The translations under genes were made by a program, and so were the position numbers. A DNA stretch of 64,000 bases, taken from Sphingomonas colocasiae. GTDB taxonomy: Bacteria; Pseudomonadota; Alphaproteobacteria; Sphingomonadales; Sphingomonadaceae. Of the stretch, positions 40,551 to 49,684 are shown piece by piece (position 1 is the stretch's first letter; each line of letters opens with the position of its first letter). The stretch lies in contig NZ_JAINVV010000008.1 in the NCBI RefSeq assembly GCF_019880585.1, positions 310,001-374,000 on the forward strand, given 5' to 3'. The notes under the pieces were generated by a model, which ran no database searches, was not told where the DNA came from, and saw only the letters and a list, made by a program, of their open reading frames with translations.

Positions 40551-43478
40551 TCAGCGCGCCGCCGTCTTCTTCGCGGGCGCCGCCTTCGGCACGGCGGCTT
40601 GCGGCAGCACCACCATCGACCAGTCCTTGCCGGGCGCCAGATAGCGTTTCGCGGTTTCCTGGATCTGCTCGGGCGTGATCTGCAGGAAATCGCGCGCCAG
40701 GCTCGCCATCGCCGCGATCCGGCGGGGATCGCGTGACGAGCCCGCGGTCTGGCGCAGCCAGAACTGGTTCGCGGTGCCGGCGCGCGCATAATATTGCTTG
40801 ATCGGCCCCAATGTCCGCGCCAGCTCGTCGGCATCGACGGGTTTGGCCGCCAGATCGGCCGCGATTTCCCGGCTGAGCTTGAAGAACAGGTCGACACCCT
40901 CGGGCTTCAATTGCCCCAGCACGATCATATAGCCGCCATTGTCCATGCCGGTCGGCCACTGGCTCGATACGGTGGGGCTGTAGCTGGCGCCCGCCGCATT
41001 GCGGAGCTGATCGAACAGCCGGTCGTTGAAGATCGCCGCCAGCACTTCGAGTTTACGCGATTCGACGACGGTATCGAGGCCACCGCCCGTGGGCCAGGCG
41101 ATCACCGCCGCCGCCTGTTCGGGCGGGCCGCTATGCGTGCGCGTCACCGGCTTGGCGACATGCACGGGCACGCCGGTCCGCTCGCTGCCGGGCTCGATCG
41201 GCGCGGGGCCACGCGGCTTCATCGCGCCGAAGGTGGCAAGCGCGGCGTTCACCGCATCCTCGGTCTTGAAGTCGCCGAAGATCTGCACCTCGATCGGGCC
41301 GGTCGCCAGCAGCGGCGCCCAGAGCGCGCGGAAGCTTTCGGGCGTCAGCGCTTCGATCTCCTTGCGGTCGGGCGTCGTCCAGCGCGGATCGCCGCCGCGC
41401 ACCAGCGCATCGAGATCGCGCGTCAGCACATTGCCGGGCGAAGCCCCCATGATCTCGTAGCTGGCGAGCAATTGCGCGCGTGCGCGGACGATCGGCGCCG
41501 GATCCCAGCCGGGCTTGTCCAGCTTGGCCGCGAGCAGCTTCAACTGATCGGCCAGATCGGGTGCGCGCGTCTCCGCGCTCATCACAAAGGCGTCCTCGGT
41601 GATCGAGACACCCATGTTGATCTTGCGCCCATTGGTCAGCCGATCGAGCTCTTCCAGCCCCAGATCACCGATGCCGGTGCCGACCAGCGCCATCGGGCCG
41701 GACCAGGCCAGAGTCTCGCGCTTGGCGGGCAACGCCTTGTAACCATTGCCGAAGCGCACCGAGACATAGACCTTGCCCGGCTCGCCCTGGTTGGGGAACA
41801 GGATCAGGTTGACGCCGTTCGACAGCTTCACCGTCTCGATCGGCAACTGGGTCAGCGAAGACCGGCTCACCACCGTCCCCGGCGTGCCGAGCTTGGGCAC
41901 GTCGTCGAAAGTGACCGCGCGGGCATTGGCGCCCAGCGTCGATGCGGTCACGGTTTCGGACAGCGCGGCGCTGGCGAGCTGGGTCGCGTTGGGCACCGTC
42001 TTGGGCGTGATCAGCAGGATGCGTGGGCCGGCGCCGGCGAACAGCCGCTTGGTGGCGTCACGGATGCGTTCGGGGGTGAACAGCCGCTTCGCGCCACGGA
42101 AGATGTCGAGCGCGCCCTGCGGCGTCGTCACCGTTTCGCGGATATCGACGGCGCGGACGAGATCGTCCGCCTGTTTGGAGCCCGGCTCCGCGCCGGCATT
42201 CTCGACCTGTCCAAGCAAAGCGAGATCGAACTCGCTCACCTCACGCTCGATATCGGCGGCGCCCGGCGGAACCGTCGTCGCCTCCGCGATCACCGCGCGC
42301 ACGTCGCGCAACGCCGCGCGCCAGTCGTCGCCGATCGGCACCAGCGACACCGTCGTCGTGTCCGCCGAACGCGACACATCCTCCTGATCGACCTGTGCCT
42401 GGAGGAAGCTGCCGCCCGCCCGCGCGCGCGTCTCCAGCCGGCGATTGATGATGCGCAGCGCCACCGCGTCGACCATCAGCCCTTCATTATAGGAGATGGT
42501 GTCCTCCACCTGCTCCCAGGGACGCAGCACCGCCATCTGGATCATGGTGGGGAAACTCGGCTCGACCACGGCGGCGGCGGCCGGCGCCTTCATGTCGGGC
42601 TTGCCGAAATCGGGATCGGCGGGCGCCGGACCATCTCCCTTCCAGCCGCTGAAACGGTTGCGCACCATCGCTTCCATCACCGCCGGATCGAGATCGCCCG
42701 ATACCACGACCACCGCGCGCTCGGGGCGATACCAGCGATCGTGGAACGCCTTCAGTCCGGTCGCCGTCGCACCGGTCAGCGTGGCCGTCGTCCCGATCGG
42801 CGACCGTGTCGCCAGCTTCTGCCCGCTGAAGAAATGCGCGCGCAAGGCATCGCCCACCTTCACCGCCGCGCCGAACTGCTCGCGCTGCTCGGCAAGCACC
42901 ACCGCGCGTTCGGAATTGACGGTCTGATCGCTGATATTGGGCGAATCCATCATGCCCGCCAGAATGCGCAGGCTTTCATCGACGCTTTCTGCGGTCGCCT
43001 GGGGCAGGTCGAGCTTGTAGACCGTCTCGGTCGGGGTCGTGGAGGCGTTGCTGTCCGATCCGAAGGTCGCGCCCAGCCGTTGCCAGATGCGCTTGGCCTC
43101 GAGCTCCGGCACATCCTTCGATCCACGGAACGAGAGATGTTCGAGGAAATGCGCGAAGCCGAGTTCGCTGTCGTTTTCCATCAGCGATCCCGCATCGATG
43201 CGGACGCGGATCGAAACCTGGCCCGGCGGCACGGCGTTGCGGCGGATCGCATAGCGCAGGCCGTTGTCGAGCGTGCCGAACAGCCACGCCTTTTCCTGGG
43301 GTACGTCGCTATTGACGTACAGCCAGGGCGTGGGCCGTGGCGCCGGCACGGCAGGCACCGCGCTGACGACGCCGCGCTTCGCGGCATCCTTGGCGAACAG
43401 GGTCGCCGTGGAGAAGCCGAGGCCGGCAATGAGGGGAAGGACGGCGAAGCGCACGATGCGCCGGTACTGGAACGTCAT
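40551..43478 (-). CDS. M16 family zinc metallopeptidase (pitrilysin-like)
   Basis: A 975-residue exported protease. An N-terminal hydrophobic signal (FAVLPLIAGLGFSTATLFA) precedes a catalytic M16 domain with the inverted zinc motif HFLEH (about residue 110) and its distal Glu in AVVLAEQREQ. Further M16 C-terminal-type domains follow, including a second half from about residue 530 without a zinc motif. This clam-shell layout resembles PqqL. The tail is Ala/Lys rich. Start at 43478 gives the signal peptide. Substrate unknown. Confidence 0.9.
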   Translation of the reverse strand: MTFQYRRIVRFAVLPLIAGLGFSTATLFAKDAAKRGVVSAVPAVPAPRPTPWLYVNSDVPQEKAWLFGTLDNGLRYAIRRNAVPPGQVSIRVRIDAGSLMENDSELGFAHFLEHLSFRGSKDVPELEAKRIWQRLGATFGSDSNASTTPTETVYKLDLPQATAESVDESLRILAGMMDSPNISDQTVNSERAVVLAEQREQFGAAVKVGDALRAHFFSGQKLATRSPIGTTATLTGATATGLKAFHDRWYRPERAVVVVSGDLDPAVMEAMVRNRFSGWKGDGPAPADPDFGKPDMKAPAAAAVVEPSFPTMIQMAVLRPWEQVEDTISYNEGLMVDAVALRIINRRLETRARAGGSFLQAQVDQEDVSRSADTTTVSLVPIGDDWRAALRDVRAVIAEATTVPPGAADIEREVSEFDLALLGQVENAGAEPGSKQADDLVRAVDIRETVTTPQGALDIFRGAKRLFTPERIRDATKRLFAGAGPRILLITPKTVPNATQLASAALSETVTASTLGANARAVTFDDVPKLGTPGTVVSRSSLTQLPIETVKLSNGVNLILFPNQGEPGKVYVSVRFGNGYKALPAKRETLAWSGPMALVGTGIGDLGLEELDRLTNGRKINMGVSITEDAFVMSAETRAPDLADQLKLLAAKLDKPGWDPAPIVRARAQLLASYEIMGASPGNVLTRDLDALVRGGDPRWTTPDRKEIEALTPESFRALWAPLLATGPIEVQIFGDFKTEDAVNAALATFGAMKPRGPAPIEPGSERTGVPVHVAKPVTRTHSGPPEQAAAVIAWPTGGGLDTVVESRKLEVLAAIFNDRLFDQLRNAAGASYSPTVSSQWPTGMDNGGYMIVLGQLKPEGVDLFFKLSREIAADLAAKPVDADELARTLGPIKQYYARAGTANQFWLRQTAGSSRDPRRIAAMASLARDFLQITPEQIQETAKRYLAPGKDWSMVVLPQAAVPKAAPAKKTAAR

Positions 43479-43568
43479 GGACGCGATCCTACCGGTCAAA
43501 GATGAACCTTGCCAACACGGATTATTCCGCGTGCGCCCCATCCCACCGGAATGGGGCGCCGAGGTCTT

Positions 43569-44903
43569 TCAGCGACCGCCCATCTTCGTCACCGCGCCCT
43601 TGTGCGCACCGACGCCGCTGCGACGGCGGCGGAACGGCCGCTTCGGCCGGTCGCCCGCGGGCTGCTCGCGGCGCTCGTCATGGCGACGCGGCTGCTGCCC
43701 ACGGCCGCCGCGCGGCGGCTGTTCGGCGCGCGGCGCGGCGCTCGGCTTGGGCAGGCGCGCCGCTTCCGCCGTGAAATTCTCCGGCAGCGGAATCGTGTCG
43801 AGCTTCACGCCGGTCAGACGCTCGATCTGGCGCAGCCAGCCCTTTTCCTCGCCATCGACGAAGCTGACCGAAACGCCCTCCGCCCCGGCACGCGCGGTGC
43901 GGCCGATGCGGTGGACATATTGTTCGGGCACATTGGGCAGCTCGAAATTGAAGACGTGGCTGACGCCGGGCACGTCGATGCCGCGCGCGGCGATATCGGT
44001 CGCCACCAGGAACTTGATCTCACCCTTGCGGAACGCGCCGAGTGCTGCGGTGCGCTGCGGCTGGCTCTTGTTGCCGTGGATCGCCGCCGCGCCGATATTC
44101 GCGGCGTGGAGATGCTTCACGACGCGATCGGCGCCATGCTTGGTGCGCGTGAAGATCAGCGCGCGCTCGATCGGCTCGTTCTTGAGCGTCATGGTGAGCA
44201 GCGCCTGCTTCTCCTTCTGGTTGACGAAGGTGACGTACTGGCGGACGCGTTCGGCGGTGGTCGATTGCGGCGCCACCGACACCTTGACCGGATCGGTCAG
44301 GAAACGATCACCCAGCTCCGCGATCGCCTTCGGCATGGTGGCGGAGAAGAACAGGCTCTGCCGCTTGCGGGGCAGCAGCTTGTCGATGCGCTTGATCGGG
44401 ACGATGAAGCCGAGGTCCATCATCTGGTCCGCTTCGTCGAGCACGAAGATCTCGACGTCCTTGAGCGTCAGCGCGCGCTGGTCGATCAGGTCGAGCAGGC
44501 GGCCGGGCGTGGCGACGAGGATGTCGACGCCGGCGCGCATGCGCTGGATCTGCTTGCCGACAGGCACGCCGCCGAACACCGTCTCGACCGACAGGCGCAT
44601 GAAGCGCGCATAGTCGCGGAACGAAACGGCGATCTGGCTGGCGAGTTCGCGCGTCGGCGACAGCACGAGCATACGGCATCCGCCGAGCGGCGTCGGCCGC
44701 GGATTCTTGTGGAAATAATCGAGGCTGGGCAGCGCGAACGCCGCGGTCTTGCCGGTGCCGGTCTGCGCGATGCCGCACAGGTCACGCCCCTCGAGCAGCG
44801 ACGGGATCGCCTTGGCCTGAATCGGCGTGGGCTTGTCATAGCCCTTGGTGGCGAGCGCCTTGAGAATCGGCTCGGCAAGGCCGAGCTGGGTGAAGTTGGT
44901 CAA
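43569..44903 (-). CDS. DEAD-box ATP-dependent RNA helicase (RhlE-like)
   Basis: A 444-residue RNA helicase. Visible motifs are the Q-motif GYDKPTPIQ (about residue 21), Walker A AQTGTGKT (about 46), DEAD in FVLDEADQMMD (about 154), SAT in FFSATMP (about 185) and HRIGRTARAG (about 331). The last 60 residues are strongly basic (Arg-rich), as in RhlE proteins, and likely bind RNA. A structured leader of more than 200 bases precedes it (44904-45130), which may regulate expression in the cold. Confidence 0.94.
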   Translation of the reverse strand: MTNFTQLGLAEPILKALATKGYDKPTPIQAKAIPSLLEGRDLCGIAQTGTGKTAAFALPSLDYFHKNPRPTPLGGCRMLVLSPTRELASQIAVSFRDYARFMRLSVETVFGGVPVGKQIQRMRAGVDILVATPGRLLDLIDQRALTLKDVEIFVLDEADQMMDLGFIVPIKRIDKLLPRKRQSLFFSATMPKAIAELGDRFLTDPVKVSVAPQSTTAERVRQYVTFVNQKEKQALLTMTLKNEPIERALIFTRTKHGADRVVKHLHAANIGAAAIHGNKSQPQRTAALGAFRKGEIKFLVATDIAARGIDVPGVSHVFNFELPNVPEQYVHRIGRTARAGAEGVSVSFVDGEEKGWLRQIERLTGVKLDTIPLPENFTAEAARLPKPSAAPRAEQPPRGGRGQQPRRHDERREQPAGDRPKRPFRRRRSGVGAHKGAVTKMGGR

Positions 44904-45130
44904 ATCCGTAACTCACAATCTATGCGAGGCGTGCGCCAGGGCTGGCGCACGAACCGCGGGGTTCGATGACGACCCGCGTGAAAAGGGAAGCCTTGGGCAA
45001 AGCGCATCTGGTTCGGCCGGCCCCGGAAACCCGGGCGTTCACGCTGCCGATATGGTCAGGCCGGTCCACCGGCCTTGTGCGCTGCGGCGCATATGGTCGA
45101 CAATGGTGGCGAAAGCAAGGCGAACCGAGA
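44904..45130 (-). promoter_or_regulatory. Long structured leader upstream of the DEAD-box helicase
   Basis: This is the longest gene-free interval in the window. It holds at least three hairpins: GTGCGCCAG-CTGGCGCAC (44931-44950), CCCGG-CCGGG (45022-45035) and AGGCCGG-TCCA-CCGGCCT (45058-45075). No coding frame with family character is seen. Long folded 5' leaders are common for cold-regulated helicase mRNAs, which supports a regulatory reading, but part of it may also be the 3' end of the upstream gene. Confidence 0.4.
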
Positions 45131-45574
45131 CTAGCCCGCGTCGAACAGGGCCTTCGCCTCCGCACGGCTCTTGCGCGATATGAACCACAGCACCGCGCCC
45201 AATATGATGAGCCCCACCGCGAGAAACGGAATCCGGTCCTCCGCGACGATCATCAGCGTCAGCCAGACGATATTGATGATCACCACGCCCAGCGCGATCC
45301 ATTCGTTGTTGCGCGGAAAATGAAAGGCAGCCCGACCATCGGGCAAGCGCACGCCGACAATGCCCTGGTGATCGATCGATTTGTAATGATAGAAGCGCGC
45401 CCTAGTACCGGGCACCAGATCGCCCTTGAGCGATGCGGGGGCAACGAATTTGGGCAGCGCCTTCCTTTGCCCGTCGGCGGTGGTGAAACTGGCGGATTTG
45501 AAGATCGCGATACCCTTGGCCTCGCGCCCCAGTTCGATGCTGTCCAGCGTGCCGTCGATGACCTGAACGCCCAT
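45131..45574 (-). CDS. Hypothetical membrane protein with two C-terminal helices
   Basis: A 147-residue protein not recognised. Residues 1-90 are soluble and beta-rich, with a phrase resembling OB-like or SH3-like surfaces (GTRARFYHYKSIDHQGIVGV). Two hydrophobic helices follow at about residues 93-110 and 115-131, then a basic RKSRAEAK tail. It lies just downstream of the DUF4328 gene on the same strand (25 bases), so the two may be cotranscribed. Confidence 0.7.
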   Translation of the reverse strand: MGVQVIDGTLDSIELGREAKGIAIFKSASFTTADGQRKALPKFVAPASLKGDLVPGTRARFYHYKSIDHQGIVGVRLPDGRAAFHFPRNNEWIALGVVIINIVWLTLMIVAEDRIPFLAVGLIILGAVLWFISRKSRAEAKALFDAG

Positions 45575-45599
45575 GCCCCGTCCCCTTTGCTCGATATGA

Positions 45600-46256
45600 T
45601 CAGTCGATAGGTGCGGCCCTGTTCTGGAATGACTGGATGCGCGCGATGATAGCCGCGAGCAACAGGCAAGCGGGAATCGTCAGCAGAAACGATATCAGAT
45701 CGAACAGGGCCGCTGTTCGCAGATCGTCCACAGTGACGCCGTTCATGGAGAGGCGAAACGACACCCACGCCGTCATGTTCATTGCCAGCCAGCTGCCCCA
45801 CCAACCAAGCAGCATACCCTCTCCACCAAGGCGGTCATCCTCACCGGGAAGTGCGCTCGCACTTGCTTCGTCGATCTCGCGCATGGCGCGAAATGGCATG
45901 AAAAGATTTGCGATGGGAACAAAATACCAGGCAACCGCCCACCCCGGCGTCACCGTCATTTCCAATGCCCCCACAAGATGCGCGCGACGGCTGGCGCTGT
46001 AGATCCAGGTCAGAACGGCAATGCCGCCGACAATATATAAGAAGGTCCCGAGCACGGAAACGAACATTGCCCGTACATTATCCGCCTCTAGAAGCCCGGA
46101 GCCGACGGGCATATGCACTGATGCCCTGCTGAGCAGATCATAGGTCCACCAAGCCGAAGCGATGCCGAACACCGCCACTCCTGCCTGAATATAAAGAAGG
46201 ACGAGACAGGCCTTAGCCAATCCGCGCTGATCGCGGAACGCATATTGATCGCTCAT
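45600..46256 (-). CDS. DUF4328 domain membrane protein
   Basis: A 218-residue polytopic membrane protein of the DUF4328 family. The signature TPGWAVAWYFVPIANLFMPF then RAMREIDEAS lies near residue 102. About six hydrophobic segments are visible. Function unknown. It is divergent from the M20 peptidase gene, with 133 bases between, and lies upstream of another small membrane protein gene on its own strand. Confidence 0.82.
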   Translation of the reverse strand: MSDQYAFRDQRGLAKACLVLLYIQAGVAVFGIASAWWTYDLLSRASVHMPVGSGLLEADNVRAMFVSVLGTFLYIVGGIAVLTWIYSASRRAHLVGALEMTVTPGWAVAWYFVPIANLFMPFRAMREIDEASASALPGEDDRLGGEGMLLGWWGSWLAMNMTAWVSFRLSMNGVTVDDLRTAALFDLISFLLTIPACLLLAAIIARIQSFQNRAAPID

Positions 46257-46389
46257 GAAGTCCTCTCCCGGTCAGCGGGTTATCATTGCCGCTACAGCCC
46301 AACAAGCGACATGAAGCCATACCGCCACCGCATGATTCGATGCGTTCCTGCCGCTTGCCCGCCAGCGCGTCTTCACGCACAAACGCGCC

Positions 46390-47691
46390 ATGAAGATCAT
46401 CCTCGCACCCCTCGCCGCCGCCTTGCTCGCCGTCCCCGCCCATGCCGCGCTGGCCCCCGCCGAACGCAAGATGGCGGCCGCCGTCGATGCCGATCAGAAC
46501 CGCGCGATCGCGCTGCTCGAAAAGCTGGTCAACCAGAATTCGGGATCGCTCAACCCGGAGGGCGTGACCAAGGTGGGCGAGATGATGCGCGCCGAACTGG
46601 AGCCCCTGGGCTTCGCGGTGCGCTGGGCGCCGATGACCGAGACGAAACGCGCCGGCCATCTGGTCGCGGTCCACAAGGGCAATGGCCGGGGCAAGCGGAT
46701 GCTGCTGATCGGCCATCTCGACACGGTGTTCGAACCCGCCTCGCCCTTCCAGGCCTTCACCCGCAAGGGCGATATCGGCGAAGGCCCGGGCGCGGGCGAC
46801 GACAAGGGCGGCATCGTCGTGATGGTGATGGCGCTGCGCGCGATGCATGCCGCCGGCACGCTCAAGGATGCCGATATCGAGGTGGTGCTGACCGGCGACG
46901 AGGAGGATGCGGGCGATCCGATCGAGGTGGCGCGCCGCGACCTGATCGAAGCAGGCAAGCGCGCCGACGCCGCGCTCGATTTCGAGGGGCTGAGTATCGA
47001 AAACGGCAAGGATATGGGTTCGATCGCCCGGCGCAGCAGCGATAGCTGGACCGTGACGGTGACCGCGAAGAGCGGTCATTCGAGCGGGATCTTCGCACCC
47101 GGCGTCGGCGATGGCGCGATCTACGGCCTGTCGAAGATCGTCACCGCCTTCCGCACCGAACTGCCCGAACCCAACCTGACCTTCAATGTCGGCCTGATCG
47201 CGGGCGGCAGCGACGTTGCGCTGAACGAGGGCAGGATCGCCGGCACCGTCGCCGGAAAATCCAACATCATCGCCGCGACCGCGATCGCCCGCGGCGACCT
47301 GCGCGCACTGTCCAACGAACAGATCGATCGCGTGAAGGGCAAGATGCAGGCGATCGTCGCCCGCCCGCTGGCCGGCGCGACCGCGCAGATCGGCTTCGAT
47401 CCGGGCGGCTATCCGGCGATGGCGCCGACCGAGGGCAATCGCGCGCTGCTGGCGAAGCTCAACGGCATCAATCGCGATCTCGGGCTGGCTGAGATGCAAC
47501 CGCTCGATCCGCTGAAGCGGGGCGCCGGGGATATCGGCTTCGTCGCGAACGATGTGCCCGGGCTGGTGGGGCTGGGGCCGTCGGGCGCGGGCAGCCATGC
47601 GCCGGGCGAGACCGTCGATCTGTCGAGCTTCCCGCGCCAGGCGAAGCGCGCCGCGATCCTGATGACGCGGCTGAGCCGCGAGACGCGATAA
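46390..47691 (+). CDS. M20/M25/M40 family metallopeptidase, exported
   Basis: A 433-residue di-zinc hydrolase resembling glutamate carboxypeptidase (CPG2). The first 20 residues form a signal peptide ending near HAALA, so it is probably periplasmic. Metal ligands and catalytic residues are visible in LIGHLDTVF (about residue 117), GAGDDKGG (about 138), TGDEEDAG (about 174), DFEGLS and the C-terminal GSHAPGE. Substrate is likely a peptide or folate-like conjugate; not determinable here. Confidence 0.9.
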   Translation: MKIILAPLAAALLAVPAHAALAPAERKMAAAVDADQNRAIALLEKLVNQNSGSLNPEGVTKVGEMMRAELEPLGFAVRWAPMTETKRAGHLVAVHKGNGRGKRMLLIGHLDTVFEPASPFQAFTRKGDIGEGPGAGDDKGGIVVMVMALRAMHAAGTLKDADIEVVLTGDEEDAGDPIEVARRDLIEAGKRADAALDFEGLSIENGKDMGSIARRSSDSWTVTVTAKSGHSSGIFAPGVGDGAIYGLSKIVTAFRTELPEPNLTFNVGLIAGGSDVALNEGRIAGTVAGKSNIIAATAIARGDLRALSNEQIDRVKGKMQAIVARPLAGATAQIGFDPGGYPAMAPTEGNRALLAKLNGINRDLGLAEMQPLDPLKRGAGDIGFVANDVPGLVGLGPSGAGSHAPGETVDLSSFPRQAKRAAILMTRLSRETR

Positions 47692-47712
47692 ATCGGACAC
47701 CGGCAGACCATC

Positions 47713-48414
47713 ATGACCCGAACCGCATTGATCATCCGACATATTCCCTATGAGGATATCGCCGGTTTCGGCGATCCCATCGCGGCGGCGGGCTACGCGC
47801 TCGACAGCGTCGACGCGACCGATCCCGAATTTGCCGGTATCGACCTCACCGCGCCCGATCTTCTGGTGCTCATGGGCGGGCCGATGGGCGTCTACGAGCG
47901 CGCGGCGCATCCCTGGATCGACCACGAGATCGCGCGGCTGCGGCGCCGGCTGGACGCCGACCGGCCGACTTTGGGCATCTGCCTGGGCTCGCAGATCATC
48001 GCCGCGACGCTCGGCGCCGCCGTCTATCCGGGGCCGGTGCAGGAAATCGGCTTCCACCCCATCACGCTGACGGATACCGGCGCGAACACGCCGCTCGCCG
48101 CGCTGGGCGATACGCCGGTGCTCCACTGGCATGGCGACACGTTCGACCTGCCCGAAGGCACCGAATGGCTCGCGTCCAGCCCGCTCTACCCGCATCAGGC
48201 GTTCCGGCGCGGCGATACGCTGCTCGCGCTGCAATTCCATGCGGAGATGGGCCTTGATCCCCGCATCGACCGCTGGATCGACAATGCGGCCGAAAACCTG
48301 GCCGGACTGGGCCTGGACGGCGCCGTGCTGCGGGCCGATTATGATCGGCTCGGCCCCGCCTGCGTCGCGGCCGGCCAGGCGATGATCGCACGCTGGCTGG
48401 CTATGCTGCCTTAA
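47713..48414 (+). CDS. Class I glutamine amidotransferase-like protein
   Basis: A 233-residue stand-alone class I amidotransferase domain, the YfeJ/GMP-synthase-like type. The nucleophile is Cys90 in LGICLGSQ and the catalytic His is in ALQFHAEM near residue 177, with the partner acid two residues on. MGGPMGVYE near residue 54 is the family oxyanion block. No partner synthetase gene is adjacent. The real substrate is unknown; homologues may act on gamma-glutamyl compounds. Confidence 0.88.
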   Translation: MTRTALIIRHIPYEDIAGFGDPIAAAGYALDSVDATDPEFAGIDLTAPDLLVLMGGPMGVYERAAHPWIDHEIARLRRRLDADRPTLGICLGSQIIAATLGAAVYPGPVQEIGFHPITLTDTGANTPLAALGDTPVLHWHGDTFDLPEGTEWLASSPLYPHQAFRRGDTLLALQFHAEMGLDPRIDRWIDNAAENLAGLGLDGAVLRADYDRLGPACVAAGQAMIARWLAMLP

Positions 48415-48461
48415 AGGAGAATTGGCTTGATCGGCCGGGTCTCCGGCCCCACATGGGCGCC

Positions 48462-49034
48462 ATGCTGATCGAGACCGAAACCACGCCGAATCCGGCGACG
48501 CTCAAATTCCTGCCCGGCCGCGCCGTGATGGGAACCGGCACGCGCGACTTCGCATCGCCCGAGGAGGCCGAGGCATCGCCGCTCGCGGAAGCGCTGTTCT
48601 CGCTCGGCGACGTCGTCGGCGTCTTTTTCGGCAGCGATTTCGTCTCGGTCACAGCAGCGCCCGGCGTGAACTGGAGCGACCTGAAGCCGCAGGTGCTTTC
48701 GGTGCTGCTCGACCATTTCTCCGCCGAAATGCCGCTGTTCCGCGCCGCGAGCGCCGCCGGCATCAGCGTTCCGGCCGAGGAGGCGTTCGCCGACGACCCC
48801 GCCGATGCCGATATCATCGCGCAGATCCGCGATCTGATCGACACGCGCGTGCGCCCAGCCGTCGCCAATGACGGCGGCGACATCATCTATCGCGGCTTCG
48901 ACAAGGGCACGGTCTATCTGAAGATGCAGGGCGCCTGCGCCGGCTGCCCGTCGTCGACGGCGACGCTCAAGCACGGCATCGAATCGCTGCTGAAGCATTA
49001 TGTGCCCGAAGTCACGGGCGTCCAGGCGGTCTGA
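48462..49034 (+). CDS. nfuA: NifU/NfuA-type iron-sulfur scaffold protein
   Basis: A 190-residue iron-sulfur carrier. The N-terminal Nfu_N domain starts MLIETETTPNPATLKFLPG; the C-terminal NifU-like domain holds the cluster-binding CAGC in MQGACAGCPSSTATLKHGIE near residue 152. It delivers clusters to apo-enzymes, which here could include Edd, FdsA, FdsB and MiaB. The start at 48462 is the family-typical Met; 48453 is also in frame. Confidence 0.92.
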   Translation: MLIETETTPNPATLKFLPGRAVMGTGTRDFASPEEAEASPLAEALFSLGDVVGVFFGSDFVSVTAAPGVNWSDLKPQVLSVLLDHFSAEMPLFRAASAAGISVPAEEAFADDPADADIIAQIRDLIDTRVRPAVANDGGDIIYRGFDKGTVYLKMQGACAGCPSSTATLKHGIESLLKHYVPEVTGVQAV

Positions 49035-49075
49035 TCCGCCGCAATCCGACATATCTGCCAAGGGGAAAGTCAATC

Positions 49076-49669
49076 ATGGGCCAACCGCTCTCGTCCGACG
49101 CGCTCGACACACTGTTTCGCGGCGCACGCACCTATAACGGCTATCTCGACAAGCCGGTGAGCGAAGGCCAGCTTCACGAGATCTGGGAGCTTCTGAAGAT
49201 GGGGCCGACATCGGCCAACATGCTGCCGGCGCGACTGGTCTGGTGCGTCAGCCAGGACGCCAAGGACAAGCTCGCCGCGCTCTCCAGCGGCACCAACGGT
49301 GCGAAGATCCAGAAAGCGCCGGTGACCGTGATCATCGGCATGGACGTGGATTTCCACGAACAGTTGATCGATCTTTTCCCGCACGCGCCCGAAGCGCGCG
49401 ACTGGTTCCCCGATCCGGCGGCGCGCGAAGTCGCGGCACTGCGCAACAGCTCGCTCCAGGGCGCCTATTTCATCCTGGCGGCGCGTGCACTGGGCCTCGA
49501 CACCGGGCCGATGTCGGGCTTCGACAATGGCGCGGTCGACAAGGCGTTCTTCGCCGACACGCCCAATGTGAAATCCAATTTCATCTCGACGCTCGGCTAT
49601 GGCGATCCCGCGACGATCTTCGATCGCCTGCCGCGCCCCGCCTTCGAGCGTTTCAACACGATCGCCTGA
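49076..49669 (+). CDS. Nitroreductase family protein, malonic semialdehyde reductase (RutE)-like
   Basis: A 197-residue FMN-dependent nitroreductase-fold protein that looks most like RutE/YdfG-partner malonic semialdehyde reductases. Features are the N-terminal LDTLFRGARTYNGYLDKPV, MGPTSANMLPAR near residue 42, and the C-terminal LGYGDPATIFDRLPRPAFE. No other rut genes are present, so a role outside pyrimidine use is likely. AAGGGGAAAG precedes the ATG. Confidence 0.85.
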   Translation: MGQPLSSDALDTLFRGARTYNGYLDKPVSEGQLHEIWELLKMGPTSANMLPARLVWCVSQDAKDKLAALSSGTNGAKIQKAPVTVIIGMDVDFHEQLIDLFPHAPEARDWFPDPAAREVAALRNSSLQGAYFILAARALGLDTGPMSGFDNGAVDKAFFADTPNVKSNFISTLGYGDPATIFDRLPRPAFERFNTIA

Positions 49670-49684
49670 GGTTCTTCCGCCGGC

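Noticed and set aside
40794-43505. A 900-codon open frame on the plus strand opposite the M16 peptidase
   Set aside because: Composition is that of a shadow frame and the opposite strand encodes a complete peptidase with HFLEH motif and signal peptide.
46213-48240. A 675-codon minus-strand open frame opposite the M20 peptidase and amidotransferase
   Set aside because: Both plus-strand genes have intact catalytic motifs; the antisense frame has none.
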